In this document: positions 38,269 to 48,028 of the stretch, in pieces
Layout of the letters: every line of letters starts with the position of its first letter
How positions within the stretch are numbered: the first letter of the stretch is position 1
Source: Hymenobacter radiodurans
GTDB lineage: Bacteria > Bacteroidota > Bacteroidia > Cytophagales > Hymenobacteraceae
NCBI RefSeq assembly: GCF_004355185.1
Contig: NZ_CP037922.1
Location: forward strand, 4,620,001 to 4,684,000
DNA length: 64,000 nucleotides
Direction: 5' to 3'
The notes under the pieces: model-generated
Told to the model about the DNA's origin: nothing
The model's database searches: none
Seen by the model: the letters and a program-made list of their open reading frames with translations, nothing else
Position numbers and translations under genes: made by a program

Positions 38269-39498
38269 TTACAGATTTTCGCGCACATCGAGGCGCGAGG
38301 CATTCAGCGCAGGTCGGATGGAAACCGAGATGGTGATTATAATAATGGCGATACTCGTCAGTACAATGTCCGAGGATTGCATTTTCACCGGGTAAGAATC
38401 AACGACGCTGGTGGCCATACCCATGGATACCAATCCGAAGGTTTGCTGGAGCCAGCAAATTGTCATGCCTAGCACAAGTCCAACTACGGCGCCCACCAAG
38501 GCCACAATGGCTCCTTCCAGCAGAAATACATTGCGCACGGTGCGGTTGGTGGCTCCCATGGCCATCAGAATTGCAATGTCTTTACGCTTATCGATGACTA
38601 GCATGGACAGCGAGAAGAAGATATTGAGCGAGGCAATAAGCAGAATGAAGGCGAAGGTGATAAACACGAACATCTTCTCTACTTTGATGGCCTTCAGCAA
38701 GCTTACGTGCTGCTCATCGGAGTTCAGCACCTTGAATTTGGGACCAATAAGGCGCTGAATATCGGCCTGAGTTTCTTCTACTGGGTAATCCTCGGCCACG
38801 CGTACTTCTAGCGCCGTGCGCCGGTTGCCGTACTGCAGCAGTTCCTCGGCAAAATCGAGCGGGACGAACACGTAGCTATTGTCAATCTGCTGCTCAATCA
38901 GAAAAACGCCCCCCGCCAGAATAGACTGCTCGGAAAAGGCATTTTCAGGGTTCATGGACAGCGTACGCTTGCCGGTATTACGCGGATACAGCAGACGCAG
39001 GGGCGAAAAGCGGTTGTCGAGGGCAATGCTCAGCTCGTGCTGCACGCCGGCCCCGATGAGGGCATAAGCCTCGCCGCCGCGGCGCAGGCGATGGTCGCCC
39101 TCCACAATGGATGAGTCGATATTAGTTTGAGCGAAATAATTACCGGTTACCCCTTTCATCTTCACCACCATCTGCCGGTCGTGGTACTGAAGCAGGGCAT
39201 TGTCCTCAATTACTTCGGTCACCAAGCTGACACCGGGGGCGGTGCGCAGGCGGTTAAGCAGCGTATTGTTTACCTCAAATGACTTTCCTTCCACCGCCGT
39301 AATGAGCAGATCGGGGTCAGATTTGCCGTAGAGCGTGCGCACCAGGTCTTCGAGCCCATTAAACACAGATAGCACAATAATCAACGACATGGTACCCACC
39401 GCCACCCCAATCATGGAGATGTTGGAGATGATGCTGATGATGTTGCGCTTTTTCTTAGACGAAAAGTAACGCCGGGCTATGAGCAACGAAACGTTCAT
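38269..39498 (-). CDS. LolC/LolE-type ABC transporter permease (FtsX/MacB family)
   Basis: 409 residues, four membrane helices: one at the N-terminus (ISMIGVAVGTMSLIIVLSVFNG), a large periplasmic domain of about 220 residues, then three helices at the C-terminus (FVFITFAFILLIASLNIFF, VALVGAVVGLVLG, and IAIIIITISVSI). NISMIGVAVG and the NRTVRNVFLLEGAIV loop are typical of the LolCE/MacB class. Likely extracts lipoproteins or acts in envelope transport with an unlinked ATPase. Confidence 0.88.
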   Translation of the reverse strand: MNVSLLIARRYFSSKKKRNIISIISNISMIGVAVGTMSLIIVLSVFNGLEDLVRTLYGKSDPDLLITAVEGKSFEVNNTLLNRLRTAPGVSLVTEVIEDNALLQYHDRQMVVKMKGVTGNYFAQTNIDSSIVEGDHRLRRGGEAYALIGAGVQHELSIALDNRFSPLRLLYPRNTGKRTLSMNPENAFSEQSILAGGVFLIEQQIDNSYVFVPLDFAEELLQYGNRRTALEVRVAEDYPVEETQADIQRLIGPKFKVLNSDEQHVSLLKAIKVEKMFVFITFAFILLIASLNIFFSLSMLVIDKRKDIAILMAMGATNRTVRNVFLLEGAIVALVGAVVGLVLGMTICWLQQTFGLVSMGMATSVVDSYPVKMQSSDIVLTSIAIIIITISVSIRPALNASRLDVRENL

Positions 39499-39701
39499 GC
39501 GGGGCGCAAACGGGGAATAAAAGCGGAGCTTATCACGGAGTTAACTGGCGCGACGCATGAAATCTTTGAGGTGGCACGGACGCTCCTCGTGGTTGTTAGA
39601 TGAGGCTTCTCTCTCCATCCGCTCGTCAACTGACTTAAGCATCTGGCGAAAAGCAGCAAGGCAAGATACGCCGCTTCGCGGAAAGCTGATGCGCTGGGGG
39701 G

Positions 39702-40511
39702 CTATTTCCAGGCTTTTACGATAAGACCTGTCCCAGAATCGTGCTTGGAGTTAGCGTCGATCCAGTTTAGAAGCAAGCAGAACGGAAACGTGATTAGATA
39801 ATAGAATGGCAGCAGCACAAAGAACCACTTGGAAGCGCCCAACATCAGAATTGGGTACTTCATGCTGAGGCGCCACGAAATCTGGCCGGGCTCACCGTAG
39901 CTGTACTGGGCCTCAATGCGGTCGAAGCCGGCGGTGCGCAGCTTCTGCTGAATCTCGTGGATGTTGTAGCCGTCGCGTACGTGCTCCTCAATAAAGCTGG
40001 TTTCGTCATCGCCGTGCACGTCGGAGCCGCCTTGATCGGAGGGCGTGGAAATCAGCAACATACCACCGTCTTTGAGCGAGGCATGAATGTTCGTGAACAC
40101 CTCCACGTCTTCCAGAATATGTTCCATCACATCCACCGATAACGCTAAGTCGAACGTATTCGGCTCTTGATACAGCACCAAATCTTGCACGGCAAACTGC
40201 ACGTTCCGGCGCCCGATTTGGCGAAAAAAGCGGTTAGAATCGGCAATCTGCTCGTCTTTCACATCGACGGCCAGAATCTGCCATTTTTTGCTCAGCCCGG
40301 AAAGCCAGTAGGTGTACTGACCATAGCCGGAGCCCGCATCGAGAATATTTAGGGCTTCATCGGTGCGGCCTTTGGACCACTGGCGCAGCTCGCGGTGCAC
40401 GTGCCAGGTGCGCAGCAACAGCAAATCGAGCAGATAATAGAAGAGGCGGCGTAGCCAGGGCGTGCGGTTAAACACCTCTCCCAGCGACTTTTTAATCGGG
40501 TCGTAATACAA
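39702..40511 (-). CDS. Class I SAM-dependent methyltransferase with C-terminal membrane segment
   Basis: 269 residues. SAM site in ILDAGSGYGQYTYWLSG (about 55), acidic residue at AVDVKD, and DLALSVDVMEHI. After the methyltransferase domain (about 200) come a hydrophobic segment (WFFVLLPFYYLITFPFCLLLNWI) and a short tail, so it is probably inner-membrane associated, like lipid or quinone methyltransferases. Substrate cannot be assigned. Confidence 0.8.
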   Translation of the reverse strand: MYYDPIKKSLGEVFNRTPWLRRLFYYLLDLLLLRTWHVHRELRQWSKGRTDEALNILDAGSGYGQYTYWLSGLSKKWQILAVDVKDEQIADSNRFFRQIGRRNVQFAVQDLVLYQEPNTFDLALSVDVMEHILEDVEVFTNIHASLKDGGMLLISTPSDQGGSDVHGDDETSFIEEHVRDGYNIHEIQQKLRTAGFDRIEAQYSYGEPGQISWRLSMKYPILMLGASKWFFVLLPFYYLITFPFCLLLNWIDANSKHDSGTGLIVKAWK

Positions 40512-40609
40512 AGTTCTGTTACCTGTCGTGAATGGTCAATTGCCGTTCTGAAGTGTTCTGGGGGGCTTTTTCAATAAAGTGTACTGCTTCACCCTTGCCT
40601 ACCCGAACG

Positions 40610-41037
40610 TTACTCGTCTTCGTCGGCAAATAGCTTGGGGCGCTTGCCCTCGGTAGGCGTATCTGTTTCGTCGTCGGGCGCCGGCGCGGGCGGAATGTGC
40701 AGGGTGTTGATTACCTCGTCCATCCGGGCAGCATACGATGCGCTGTCATCAAGAAAGAAATTCAACTCTGGTATAACACGCACCTGCTTGCGGATTCGCT
40801 TGGCTAAGGCCTGGCGAATGGCTTTGCCATTGTCGCGGATGTCGCGTAGCACGGCCTCAGTGTCTTTAACCAACAACAGGCTCAAGTATACGCGGGCTAC
40901 GCCCAAATCGGGAGATACGCGCACGGTGCTGATGCCGGGGGCAAACCTGGGAACAGGTGAGGCAGGTCGCGTTGAAAGACGGCGGCCAGATCCTGTTGCA
41001 ACAAGCTGGCGAATTTTTGCTGACGTTTACTTTCCAT
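40610..41037 (-). pseudogene. rbfA: Ribosome-binding factor A, frameshifted
   Basis: ATG 41037 gives MESKRQQKFASLLQQDLAAVFQRD, the start of RbfA; the KH-like core follows in another frame as STVRVSPDLGVARVYLSL with RQALAKRIRKQVRVIPELNFFLDDSASYAARMDEVI, followed by an acidic tail. A missing base in the G-run 40937-40941 (six expected) joins them as LPPGISTVRVSPDLG. RbfA is a 30S maturation factor. The C-terminal acidic extension (DETDTPTEGKRPKLFADEDE) is longer than in classical RbfA. Probably intact in the cell. Confidence 0.85.
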
Positions 41038-41046
41038 AATAGCCGA

Positions 41047-41054
41047 CAAAGGTA
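41047..41054 (-). promoter_or_regulatory. Candidate -7 box (TACCTTTG) for rbfA
   Basis: Minus-strand TACCTTTG lies 9 bases before the rbfA ATG, so transcription would start at or next to the start codon (leaderless or near-leaderless mRNA). Confidence 0.55.
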
Positions 41055-41244
41055 AGATTTAGGCAATCAGTAGTTCACACTCCGTAAGCAGACTTCCAAC
41101 CCGAGGGCGATAATCAAAGCCAACGGGCTCAGATGAAGCCTTCCACGCGCTTTCGTTTTAGCTTTACGCAGCAAAAACCGATTAAGTATTGTGTTCAGCA
41201 CTTTCGACTAGCCTTTTAACTAAACCTTTTGCTCACGCTTCGCC

Positions 41245-42656
41245 TTGCTGCGTTTTTTTAAAAGTCCGCTTTCTACCCGTCTGATCACGTTGCTCGTACT
41301 GGTGCTGGCCGTTCGACTGCCGTTGCTCTGGCTGGGCGTGCCGCTTACCGCCGCCGAGTTGCGCGCATTGCTGATTGGGGAGCGGATGCATGCAGGCGCT
41401 TTGCTCTACCACGACCTGTACGATAGCACGGCGCCGTTGTCGGCCGTCGTTTTTGCAGCTCTTGACTTAATAGCTAGTCGGCCGCTGTGGCTCTATCGAA
41501 TTTTAGCGCTGGCGCTGCTTCTCTTCCAAGCGTTGCGGCTCAACCTAGTACTCAATCGCGCTGATGTTCATCCGGAACGGGGTTATGTAGCGGCTCTTAC
41601 TTACCTGCTCGTGGCCAGCGTTACCGCCGAGCTCGATACACTTTCGCCGCTGCTGCTGGGCCACACGTTTATTGTAACGGCGCTGAGTGCTTTGCTGCCC
41701 ACCACCCGCGAGGGCTACGACAACCGGCGCCTGTTTCGCGCGGGTTTTCTGACGGGCCTTGCGGCCTTGTGCTATTTGCCGCTGGCGCTGTTTCTATTGG
41801 TTGGGCTATTCGCCGTTATCATCTTCGCTGCCAACTCCTTCCGAAGCTTTTTGCTGTTGCTGTGCGGGTTCTTCTTCCCCTACATCGTCGTTGCCACCTT
41901 TTTCCTATACACAGAAAGCCTCCCTGGCTTCGTTCAATTTCATTTGCGCCCGACGCTTCAAGGATTAGTCGCGGGTACTGATGGGCTGCCCTTGTGGGTG
42001 CAGCTGCGGCTGCTAATTCTGCCCGGCGCCATTTTACTGCTGGCGCTCGCGCGGACCTTCACTACGTCGCTGGGACTGGTATTCCAAGTAAAATTTCGGC
42101 AACTGATGCTGGTGTGGCTGCTGGCTTCGGGTCTGATGATGGCAGCTGGTGGCGGTGTGGCTCCCGGCACATTGGTGCTGGCGCTGCCGCCGCTCACTTA
42201 TTTTGGGTTGTTTCTCTGGCAAAAAGCCCCCCGCCCGTGGGTACCCGATGTGCTGTTGCTGGTCGTGCTGGGGGTATTTTAGTAATCCGCTACCGTGCGG
42301 TGCTCGGGCTCGAACAATTAGTTCAGATTCCGGCCGAAAGTAATTATGCCATACAGCCGCACCCAGCATATACGGCTGTGCAAGGGCAGCGCCTTTTGGT
42401 ACTCGGCCCCGACCGGCGCCCGTATGTGCAGAATAGTTTGGCCTCGCCTTACCTCGACTGGCGGCTAGCCCAAGCTGATTTCGGTCACCTCAACGAGTAC
42501 GCTGCGATCTTCCGCTTGTCGCAGAATTTTGCCCCCCAACCGCCAACTTACCTCATTGATGAGGTTGGCTTACTGCCGGAACTGCGCTATAAGCTGCCCG
42601 CCATTTTTGGACGCTATCAGCCAACCAGCACGCCACGCGTGTATCGGTTCAAGTAA
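41245..42656 (+). pseudogene. Polytopic membrane protein (DUF6427-like), frameshifted
   Basis: Starts at a TTG (41245); no ATG fits better. About nine membrane helices (for example LITLLVLVLAVRLPLLWLGV and SFRSFLLLLCGFFFPYIVVATFF), with GALLYHDLYDSTAPLSAVVFAALD as a periplasmic loop and a soluble C-terminal tail of about 120 residues (LVLGPDRRPYVQNSLASPYLDWRLA). One G is missing in the run 42270-42274; with it LGGILVIRYRAVLGLEQ continues to the stop at 42656. Layout resembles Bacteroidota membrane proteins of the DUF6427 kind; function unknown. Confidence 0.65.
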
Positions 42657-43085
42657 CTAGCAGTCAATCTTATTGACGCGCGTTTGGTGGCGACCACCTT
42701 CAAATTCGGTGGTAAGAAACTTGTCGGTGATTTGGCGGGCGGTTTCTTCACTTATGAAGCGCGCCGGCACGCACAGAATATTGGCATCGTTGTGTTGGCG
42801 GGCCAAGGAGGCTAGCTCAGGCTCCCAGGCAATTGCCGCGCGGATACCACGGTGCTTGTTGGCGGTAATACAGACGCCGTTTGCGCTGCCGCACACCAAA
42901 ATTCCCTGCTTGAACTCATCAGCCGTTATAGCGGAGGCTAACGGATGCACAAAATCCGGATAGTCCACGGAATCGGGTGAGTGGGTACCAAAATCCTGCA
43001 CCTCGTGGCCGGCTTCGCGCAACCACTTGGCTAGCATCTGCTTGTACTCAAATCCGGCGTGGTCGGAGCCAATAGCAATCTTCAT
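42657..43085 (-). CDS. rpiB: Ribose 5-phosphate isomerase B
   Basis: 142 residues. IAIGSDHAGFEYK at the N-terminus (Asp of the active site), CGSANGVCITANKHRGIRAA with the catalytic cysteine region, and HNDANILCVPARFI. It interconverts ribose-5-P and ribulose-5-P in the pentose phosphate pathway; LacA/LacB are relatives. The minus-strand gene overlaps the preceding convergent frame by no bases (ends directly at 42657). Confidence 0.94.
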   Translation of the reverse strand: MKIAIGSDHAGFEYKQMLAKWLREAGHEVQDFGTHSPDSVDYPDFVHPLASAITADEFKQGILVCGSANGVCITANKHRGIRAAIAWEPELASLARQHNDANILCVPARFISEETARQITDKFLTTEFEGGRHQTRVNKIDC

Positions 43086-43131
43086 TTCGGTGCTGTGCTA
43101 CAGTTTATTAATGATAGAGTTTCGTACTCTA

Positions 43132-44022
43132 TTAGCTCTGGCCATTATTGGCAACCAGATCATCGTTAAGCTTTTGTAGTCTGTTGCGCCCCACGACGCG
43201 GGCAATATTGATACTTACCTCGTACAGCAGCAAAATCGGAATGGTAACAATCAGCTGCGACGATACATCAGGAGGTGTGATGATAGCCGCCACAACCAGA
43301 ATAACCACGATGGCATGCTTGCGGTACAGGCGCATAATTTCGGGCGTAATCAGACCCGCTTTAGCTAGGAAAAACACGATCATCGGCAGCTCGAATACAA
43401 AAGCGCATGACAGCGACATCGTGGTGAGCGTGCTCAGATAGCTCTGCAAGTCAATCTGATTCTCAATGCTAGGGTCGAGCTGATAAGAGGCTAAGAAGTT
43501 GATGCTCAGAGGCGCAGCAATGTAGTACCCGAACAGTAAGCCCAGAATAAAGAGAATCGAGACAAAGAACACTGCACCGCGTGAGTTCGCCTGTTCGTGC
43601 GGATACAAACCTGGCTTCACGAAGCGCCACAGCTCCCAAAAGGTATAAGGAAAACCCATCGCCAGCCCTACAATAAAGGAGCTGCTGATGTGCATGGTTA
43701 GCTGTCCGCTCATCTGCCGGTTCTGAATGTCAAACTTGATGGGATCGACACACAGATCGGGAGCGTGGACGAGCTTCCCGAACTCACAGAACATGCGGTA
43801 CGTCCAGAAATCGGGGCGTGAAGGGCCCAGAATAAGGTCGTGGAAGAGAAAGTCTTTCGCTAAAAAAGCCCCCAGCGTAAACACTAAGACCGCAATGGCG
43901 GCGCGAATGATATGCCAGCGCAAGGCCTCCAGATGATCGATAAAAGACATCTCCTGGGGCTCGCCCGGCCGGTTTTCGGCTTGGATGCTGGTTTGATCCA
44001 CTGATACTTGAGTTAATAACAT
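43132..44022 (-). CDS. tatC: Sec-independent protein translocase TatC
   Basis: 296 residues, six membrane helices. MSFIDHLEALRWHIIRA (the conserved Glu in the first cytoplasmic loop), a long periplasmic loop with FDIQNRQMSGQLTMHISSSFIVGLAMGFPYTFWELWRFVKPGLYPHEQ (the FP and substrate-binding Glu), and DVSSQLIVTIPILLLYEVSI. TatC is the receptor for twin-arginine signal peptides. The start could instead be the ATG at 43950 (MSFIDHLEAL). Confidence 0.94.
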   Translation of the reverse strand: MLLTQVSVDQTSIQAENRPGEPQEMSFIDHLEALRWHIIRAAIAVLVFTLGAFLAKDFLFHDLILGPSRPDFWTYRMFCEFGKLVHAPDLCVDPIKFDIQNRQMSGQLTMHISSSFIVGLAMGFPYTFWELWRFVKPGLYPHEQANSRGAVFFVSILFILGLLFGYYIAAPLSINFLASYQLDPSIENQIDLQSYLSTLTTMSLSCAFVFELPMIVFFLAKAGLITPEIMRLYRKHAIVVILVVAAIITPPDVSSQLIVTIPILLLYEVSINIARVVGRNRLQKLNDDLVANNGQS

Positions 44023-44070
44023 GAAGTAGGTAGCACCTGTGTAGTTAAGTGCTTGCGCCAGACGTACGAA

Positions 44071-44105
44071 GTTTTTGGCTGCCTAGGTCGCAGCCAGCCA
44101 AAAAC
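44071..44105. other. Hairpin between glyA and tatC
   Basis: GTTTTTGGCTG pairs with CAGCCAAAAAC (11 bp) around a 13-base loop. It lies between two minus-strand genes. No clear T tail on the minus strand; may act as a processing or weak terminator structure. A G6C motif follows at 44115. Confidence 0.5.
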
Positions 44106-44173
44106 GATGGTGGCGGGGGGCTTTTTTAACGCTTTTCCCACATCAGGTTCGTATGTCCGCGCTATTTTTTTGC

Positions 44174-45466
44174 CTAGGCAAACAGTGGAAAAGCCTGCAT
44201 CCACTCATTTACCTGCCCGCGCACCCGGCTGAGGTGCGCCTCGTCATCGTGGTGCATGAGCACATCGTCGATCAGCTCCACGATGCGCGTCATATCCGTT
44301 TCAACGAGGCCACGCGTGGTGACGGCTGCCGAACCAATGCGCATGCCCGAGGTTACGAAGGGCGACTTATCATCGAAGGGCACCATGTTTTTATTGATGG
44401 TGATATCAGCTTTGATAAGCGTATTCTCCGCCAGCTTGCCGGTGAGACCTTTGCTGCGCAGGTCGATTAGCATCAAATGGTTATCCGTGCCGCCCGAAAT
44501 AATTTGATAGCCGCGTTCCGTAAATGCTGAAGCCAAGGCGTTAGCGTTGCGGATAACCTGGCGTGTATAGTCGGCATACGTCTCGGTGAGGGCTTCACCG
44601 AAGGCAACTGCTTTAGCACCAATTACATGCTCTAGCGGCCCGCCTTGCGTGCCGGGGAATACGCCGGAGTCGAGCAGCGCCGACATCATGCGCAGTTCCC
44701 CTTTCGGCGTTTTCAGGCCAAAAGGATTCTCAAAGTCCTTACCCAACAAAATAAGCCCCCCACGCGGCCCGCGCAGCGTTTTGTGGGTAGTCGTCGTTAC
44801 GATGTGGCAATACTCAAACGGATTATTTAGCAATCCTTTGGCAATCAGGCCACTGGGGTGCGAAATATCAGCCAGCAGCAAAGCACCTACTTCGTCAGCG
44901 GCTTCACGCAGGGCTTTGTAGTTCCAGTCGCGGGAGTAGGCCGAGGCGCCGCAGATAATAAGCTTGGGCTGCTCGCGGCGAGCAGTTTCCTTTACCTTCT
45001 CCCAATCGATAAGACCGGTTTCGGGCTCTACACCATAGAAGGACGGCTTATACAGCTTACCGGAGAAATTGACGGGCGAGCCGTGCGTTAAATGCCCCCC
45101 GTGGCTTAGGTCGAAGCCCAGAATTTTGTCGCCGGGGTTGAGGATGGCTAGCATCACAGCAGCGTTGGCCTGAGCACCGGAGTGGGGCTGCACATTCACC
45201 CACTCTACGCCAAACAACTCCTTTGCACGGTCGATGGCCAGTTGCTCAACTTGGTCTACAATTTCGCAGCCGCCATAATAGCGCTTGCCAGGCAAACCTT
45301 CGGCATATTTATTGGTGAGGATAGACCCTTGCGCCCGCATCACTTGCTCCGAGACGTAATTTTCGGAAGCAATGAGTTCAAGACCGTGGGTTTGGCGCTC
45401 TTTTTCCTTACGAATAAGGTCAAACAGCACGGTATCGGGGGCGAGAGTAGTTGTGGTCGTTTCCAT
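44174..45466 (-). CDS. glyA: Serine hydroxymethyltransferase
   Basis: 430 residues. [39 protein letters not shown] at the N-terminus, [18 protein letters not shown], and the PLP lysine in [17 protein letters not shown]. It converts serine and tetrahydrofolate into glycine and methylene-THF. Full length. The promoter box TACCTTTG sits 5 bases before the start codon. Confidence 0.97.
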   Translation of the reverse strand: METTTTTLAPDTVLFDLIRKEKERQTHGLELIASENYVSEQVMRAQGSILTNKYAEGLPGKRYYGGCEIVDQVEQLAIDRAKELFGVEWVNVQPHSGAQANAAVMLAILNPGDKILGFDLSHGGHLTHGSPVNFSGKLYKPSFYGVEPETGLIDWEKVKETARREQPKLIICGASAYSRDWNYKALREAADEVGALLLADISHPSGLIAKGLLNNPFEYCHIVTTTTHKTLRGPRGGLILLGKDFENPFGLKTPKGELRMMSALLDSGVFPGTQGGPLEHVIGAKAVAFGEALTETYADYTRQVIRNANALASAFTERGYQIISGGTDNHLMLIDLRSKGLTGKLAENTLIKADITINKNMVPFDDKSPFVTSGMRIGSAAVTTRGLVETDMTRIVELIDDVLMHHDDEAHLSRVRGQVNEWMQAFPLFA

Positions 45467-45471
45467 AGCCT

Positions 45472-45479
45472 CAAAGGTA
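45472..45479 (-). promoter_or_regulatory. Candidate -7 box (TACCTTTG) for glyA
   Basis: Minus-strand TACCTTTG ends 5 bases before the glyA ATG at 45466; TTG lies about 16 bases upstream of it as a possible -33 element. Predicts a leaderless transcript. Confidence 0.55.
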
Positions 45480-45619
45480 GGGGTGAATCATTTAGCAATA
45501 AATACACAGCTCGTGGCAATGTTCAGCAGCAGGTACCAGCAATTTACTAATAAGCTGCCGGCAAACTCGGGATACTTCTTCCGCATGTCGTTTGTTCCTC
45601 GTTACTTGCCATACGCTAC

Positions 45620-46159
45620 GTGAGCATTTCTATGGTATCGCCCCTCGCCGAACTTCTGGCCCAGCTTCGTGTGGGCAACCAGAGATCCTTGATTACTTTC
45701 TACGAGCAGAACCGCGACCATTTTGCGCGCTGGGCGAAGTGGCACTATAAGCAGGAACCTACCACCGCTCACGCCACGTTACGAGCCGTCTTGTTGGAGT
45801 TCTACGACCGCGCCACCGATGGCCGCTTGACCAAAATGCCCCCCGACCTGCGCGCTTTTATTTATGACATGGCCCGGGAGCGCCTCGATAATGCCGCTGC
45901 CGAACGGTTGCCTCAGGCCGAAGCCAATCGGCGTCAGCATTTGCTGCAAGCATTTCATGCCTTGGGCGCCGATTGTCGGCAGGTACTTTCTTACTTTTAT
46001 TTTCGGGGCTATAACTTCGAAAAAGTAGCCGGCAAAATGGGCTATCCCAATGCTGTAGTGGCTCGTATTCAGAAATCTACTTATCTGCGCAAGCTGTATG
46101 AAGTAGCTCTGCAAACATCCGACGCTGACCACCAGATACTTCCGCCCACCGACACATAA
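45620..46159 (+). CDS. Divergent sigma-70-like protein (ECF-type)
   Basis: 179 residues. Helical two-domain layout: LLAQLRVGNQRSLITFYEQNRDHFARWAKWHY resembles sigma region 2 and LSYFYFRGYNFEKVAGKMGYPNAVVARIQKSTYLRKLYE resembles the region 4 helix-turn-helix. The usual region 2.4 basic/aromatic pattern is weakened. It is directly followed by a membrane protein in which an anti-sigma-like N-terminus is fused to TPR repeats, so I infer a sigma/anti-sigma-type pair. Function inferred from layout, not proven. Confidence 0.7.
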   Translation: MSISMVSPLAELLAQLRVGNQRSLITFYEQNRDHFARWAKWHYKQEPTTAHATLRAVLLEFYDRATDGRLTKMPPDLRAFIYDMARERLDNAAAERLPQAEANRRQHLLQAFHALGADCRQVLSYFYFRGYNFEKVAGKMGYPNAVVARIQKSTYLRKLYEVALQTSDADHQILPPTDT

Positions 46160-46258
46160 CCGGATGCTGGCCCTTTTCTTGTTTAGTGGCCTGCACGTCT
46201 CATTCCTCCTACTTCTCTAGCTTCCCGCGCTGCCTTGGTTCAAAGTTCCACCTCTTCT

Positions 46259-47062
46259 ATGACGTCGTCCTTCGACTTACGCCCATATTTGGAAGATATG
46301 GAGCGCTTTGCTGACGGTCAGCTATCAGCAGCCGAGCAGGAAGCGTTTGAAGAGCGCATGCTCGAAGACCCAGAGCTACTCAAAGCGCACCAGGCTTATG
46401 AGCAGCTGACGGCCGATTTGCGCTGGGCGGCCGGACACGAGATATTGCAAGAACAGCTTCAGGCGCTGGATCAAAGCTTAGATCAACGTCAGCAAGCGCT
46501 AACCAGAGTGCAACGTAGCCCAGCTACTACGCGCCGCCGTACCCGTCGGCGCTGGCTGCTGGCCATCATGGGCGTGATTCTGGTAGGCATTGGTACCTGG
46601 CTGATGCTGCGCCCCAGCGAAGACGATGCACCTGCTGCCTGGAGCCGCTATTATCAGCCAGATATGGGTTTGTCGGAAGACGAACCAAGCATAGCCCGTC
46701 GGCCATTGCTGGCGGAGGCCATGCACCAGTATCAGGCAGGTCGCTACCCCGATGCGCTTCGCATTTTGCAGCGCCTTTCCCCCGACCAAGTGGGCCAGGA
46801 TACGCTCCTCTACTACAATGGCATTTTTCTGCTTCAGCAAGACCGGGCAACGGCGGCACGCTCTTACTTACGCCGCGTAAGTCAGCAGTCGAACTCTCCG
46901 CTGGCAGGCAAAGCGCTCTACCACCTTGGGATGGTGCATTGGCGCAATAAGCACCCCGTTGAGGCACGCGCTATTCTGCGGCAGGTAGCCGACGACCCCA
47001 ACAACCCATACCGGGAAGATGCCCAGCTTGTGCTGCACGACAACGTACTTCAAGACCAATAA
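46259..47062 (+). CDS. Anti-sigma-like membrane protein with periplasmic TPR repeats
   Basis: 267 residues from ATG 46259 (46235 also possible). The cytosolic part MTSSFDLRPYLEDMERFADGQLSAAEQEAFEERMLEDPEL has the DxxxERFxxGxLs-like anti-sigma helical start without zinc-binding residues. A single membrane helix (WLLAIMGVILVGIGTWLML, about 110-128) leads to periplasmic TPR-like helices (ALRILQRLSPDQVGQDTLLYYNGIFLLQQD and AGKALYHLGMVHWRNKHPVEARAIL). 100 bp after the sigma-like gene, same strand. A signal such as cell-envelope stress could be read by the TPR domain; inference. Confidence 0.75.
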   Translation: MTSSFDLRPYLEDMERFADGQLSAAEQEAFEERMLEDPELLKAHQAYEQLTADLRWAAGHEILQEQLQALDQSLDQRQQALTRVQRSPATTRRRTRRRWLLAIMGVILVGIGTWLMLRPSEDDAPAAWSRYYQPDMGLSEDEPSIARRPLLAEAMHQYQAGRYPDALRILQRLSPDQVGQDTLLYYNGIFLLQQDRATAARSYLRRVSQQSNSPLAGKALYHLGMVHWRNKHPVEARAILRQVADDPNNPYREDAQLVLHDNVLQDQ

Positions 47063-47096
47063 AAAAGCCCCCCATACATCGTCTGGGGGCTTTTTT
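47061..47096. terminator. Bidirectional terminator
   Basis: AAAAAAGCCCCCCA and TGGGGGCTTTTTT arms pair directly after the TPR gene stop (47060-47062); the left arm has six C, the right five G. T-run on the right. Confidence 0.85.
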
Positions 47097-47149
47097 GAGC
47101 AAGTAATTAACCAATAGTTCTTTCTCCGAATCTTGATCTGCGCGCCCGT

Positions 47150-47848
47150 TCAGCGGTGTGCTATTGGGTAAGGTTCTTCCTGATTAGGAATAAGCTGAAG
47201 TTGAAACGTATCTAAGTTCAACACAGCCAAGTGAGATAGCTCTGGATTGTGGCGGTAAACGCAGCCTGTATCGAGGCCGATTACTCCCTGGCGAGCCTCT
47301 ACTCGCCGCTGCACTTCGGCCGTGGGTGTCGGAACGTGACCATATAGCAAGCGCCGCCCTTGGAGCCGCGAGGCATCAAATACGAACTGCTTAATATTGA
47401 GCATCGTGTTCCAATCCTGACGCATCTGCTGGGGGGGCAAATGAAAGTCGAAGCCGGCATGGACCAATGTAAAGCCCGGAATATCCAGCTGATACGGCAA
47501 CGCATTGAGCCAGCGTAGATAATGAGTCGGAATATGAGCCGCCTCCGTCACCCCAAAGCTTTGTAGTGTCAACGCCCGGTCATCGGCCGACGCCCAAGTG
47601 ATGGAATTCCGGCCGTGGGCCGCATCGAGCAACTCCTGATCATGATTGCCGCGCAAACAATACACTTGAAAACCAGCGGCTTGCAGCTGCATCAGGTAAT
47701 CAAGTACCCCGCGACTATCAGGGCCTTTGTTTACATAATCGCCCAGCACGTACAACTCATCTGTGGGCCCCAGGCGCAACTTATTTTCTACCGCGTGGCG
47801 GAAGGTGCGCAGACAGCCGTGCAAATCAGTGGTAGCGTAGCGAGCCAT
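47150..47848 (-). CDS. Metallophosphoesterase, serine/threonine phosphatase type
   Basis: 232 residues from ATG 47848 (the frame is open further upstream). Calcineurin-like motifs: TDLHGC (metal site 1), GDYVNKGPDS (site 2), LRGNHDQE (site 3), VHAGFD (His) and YGHVPTP. This is the PrpA/ApaH-like small phosphatase family, which in other bacteria signals on misfolded proteins or cleaves Ap4A; precise substrate unknown. It is 116 bp after the hairpin for the small gene at 48029. Confidence 0.9.
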   Translation of the reverse strand: MARYATTDLHGCLRTFRHAVENKLRLGPTDELYVLGDYVNKGPDSRGVLDYLMQLQAAGFQVYCLRGNHDQELLDAAHGRNSITWASADDRALTLQSFGVTEAAHIPTHYLRWLNALPYQLDIPGFTLVHAGFDFHLPPQQMRQDWNTMLNIKQFVFDASRLQGRRLLYGHVPTPTAEVQRRVEARQGVIGLDTGCVYRHNPELSHLAVLNLDTFQLQLIPNQEEPYPIAHR

Positions 47849-47963
47849 TAGCGTTTTGAGAGTTACTTGATACTGTTCTTGTTTAACCTTAACCCGCAAG
47901 TCTTCCATGAAAACGGAGGTTCTGGGGGCTTTTCTGTGCTGGTCAATGCACAGTTTGTAAATC

Positions 47964-47998
47964 AAAAAGCACTTCCTCCAACGGAAGAAGTGCTTTTT
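47964..47998. terminator. Bidirectional terminator
   Basis: Perfect 12-bp stem AAAAAGCACTTC / GAAGTGCTTTTT, 11-base loop, A-run and T-run on both sides, 30 bases after the stop of the 48029-48265 gene. Confidence 0.92.
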
Positions 47999-48028
47999 AG
48001 ATACCTCAGGCAAATACCTGTTTATCAT

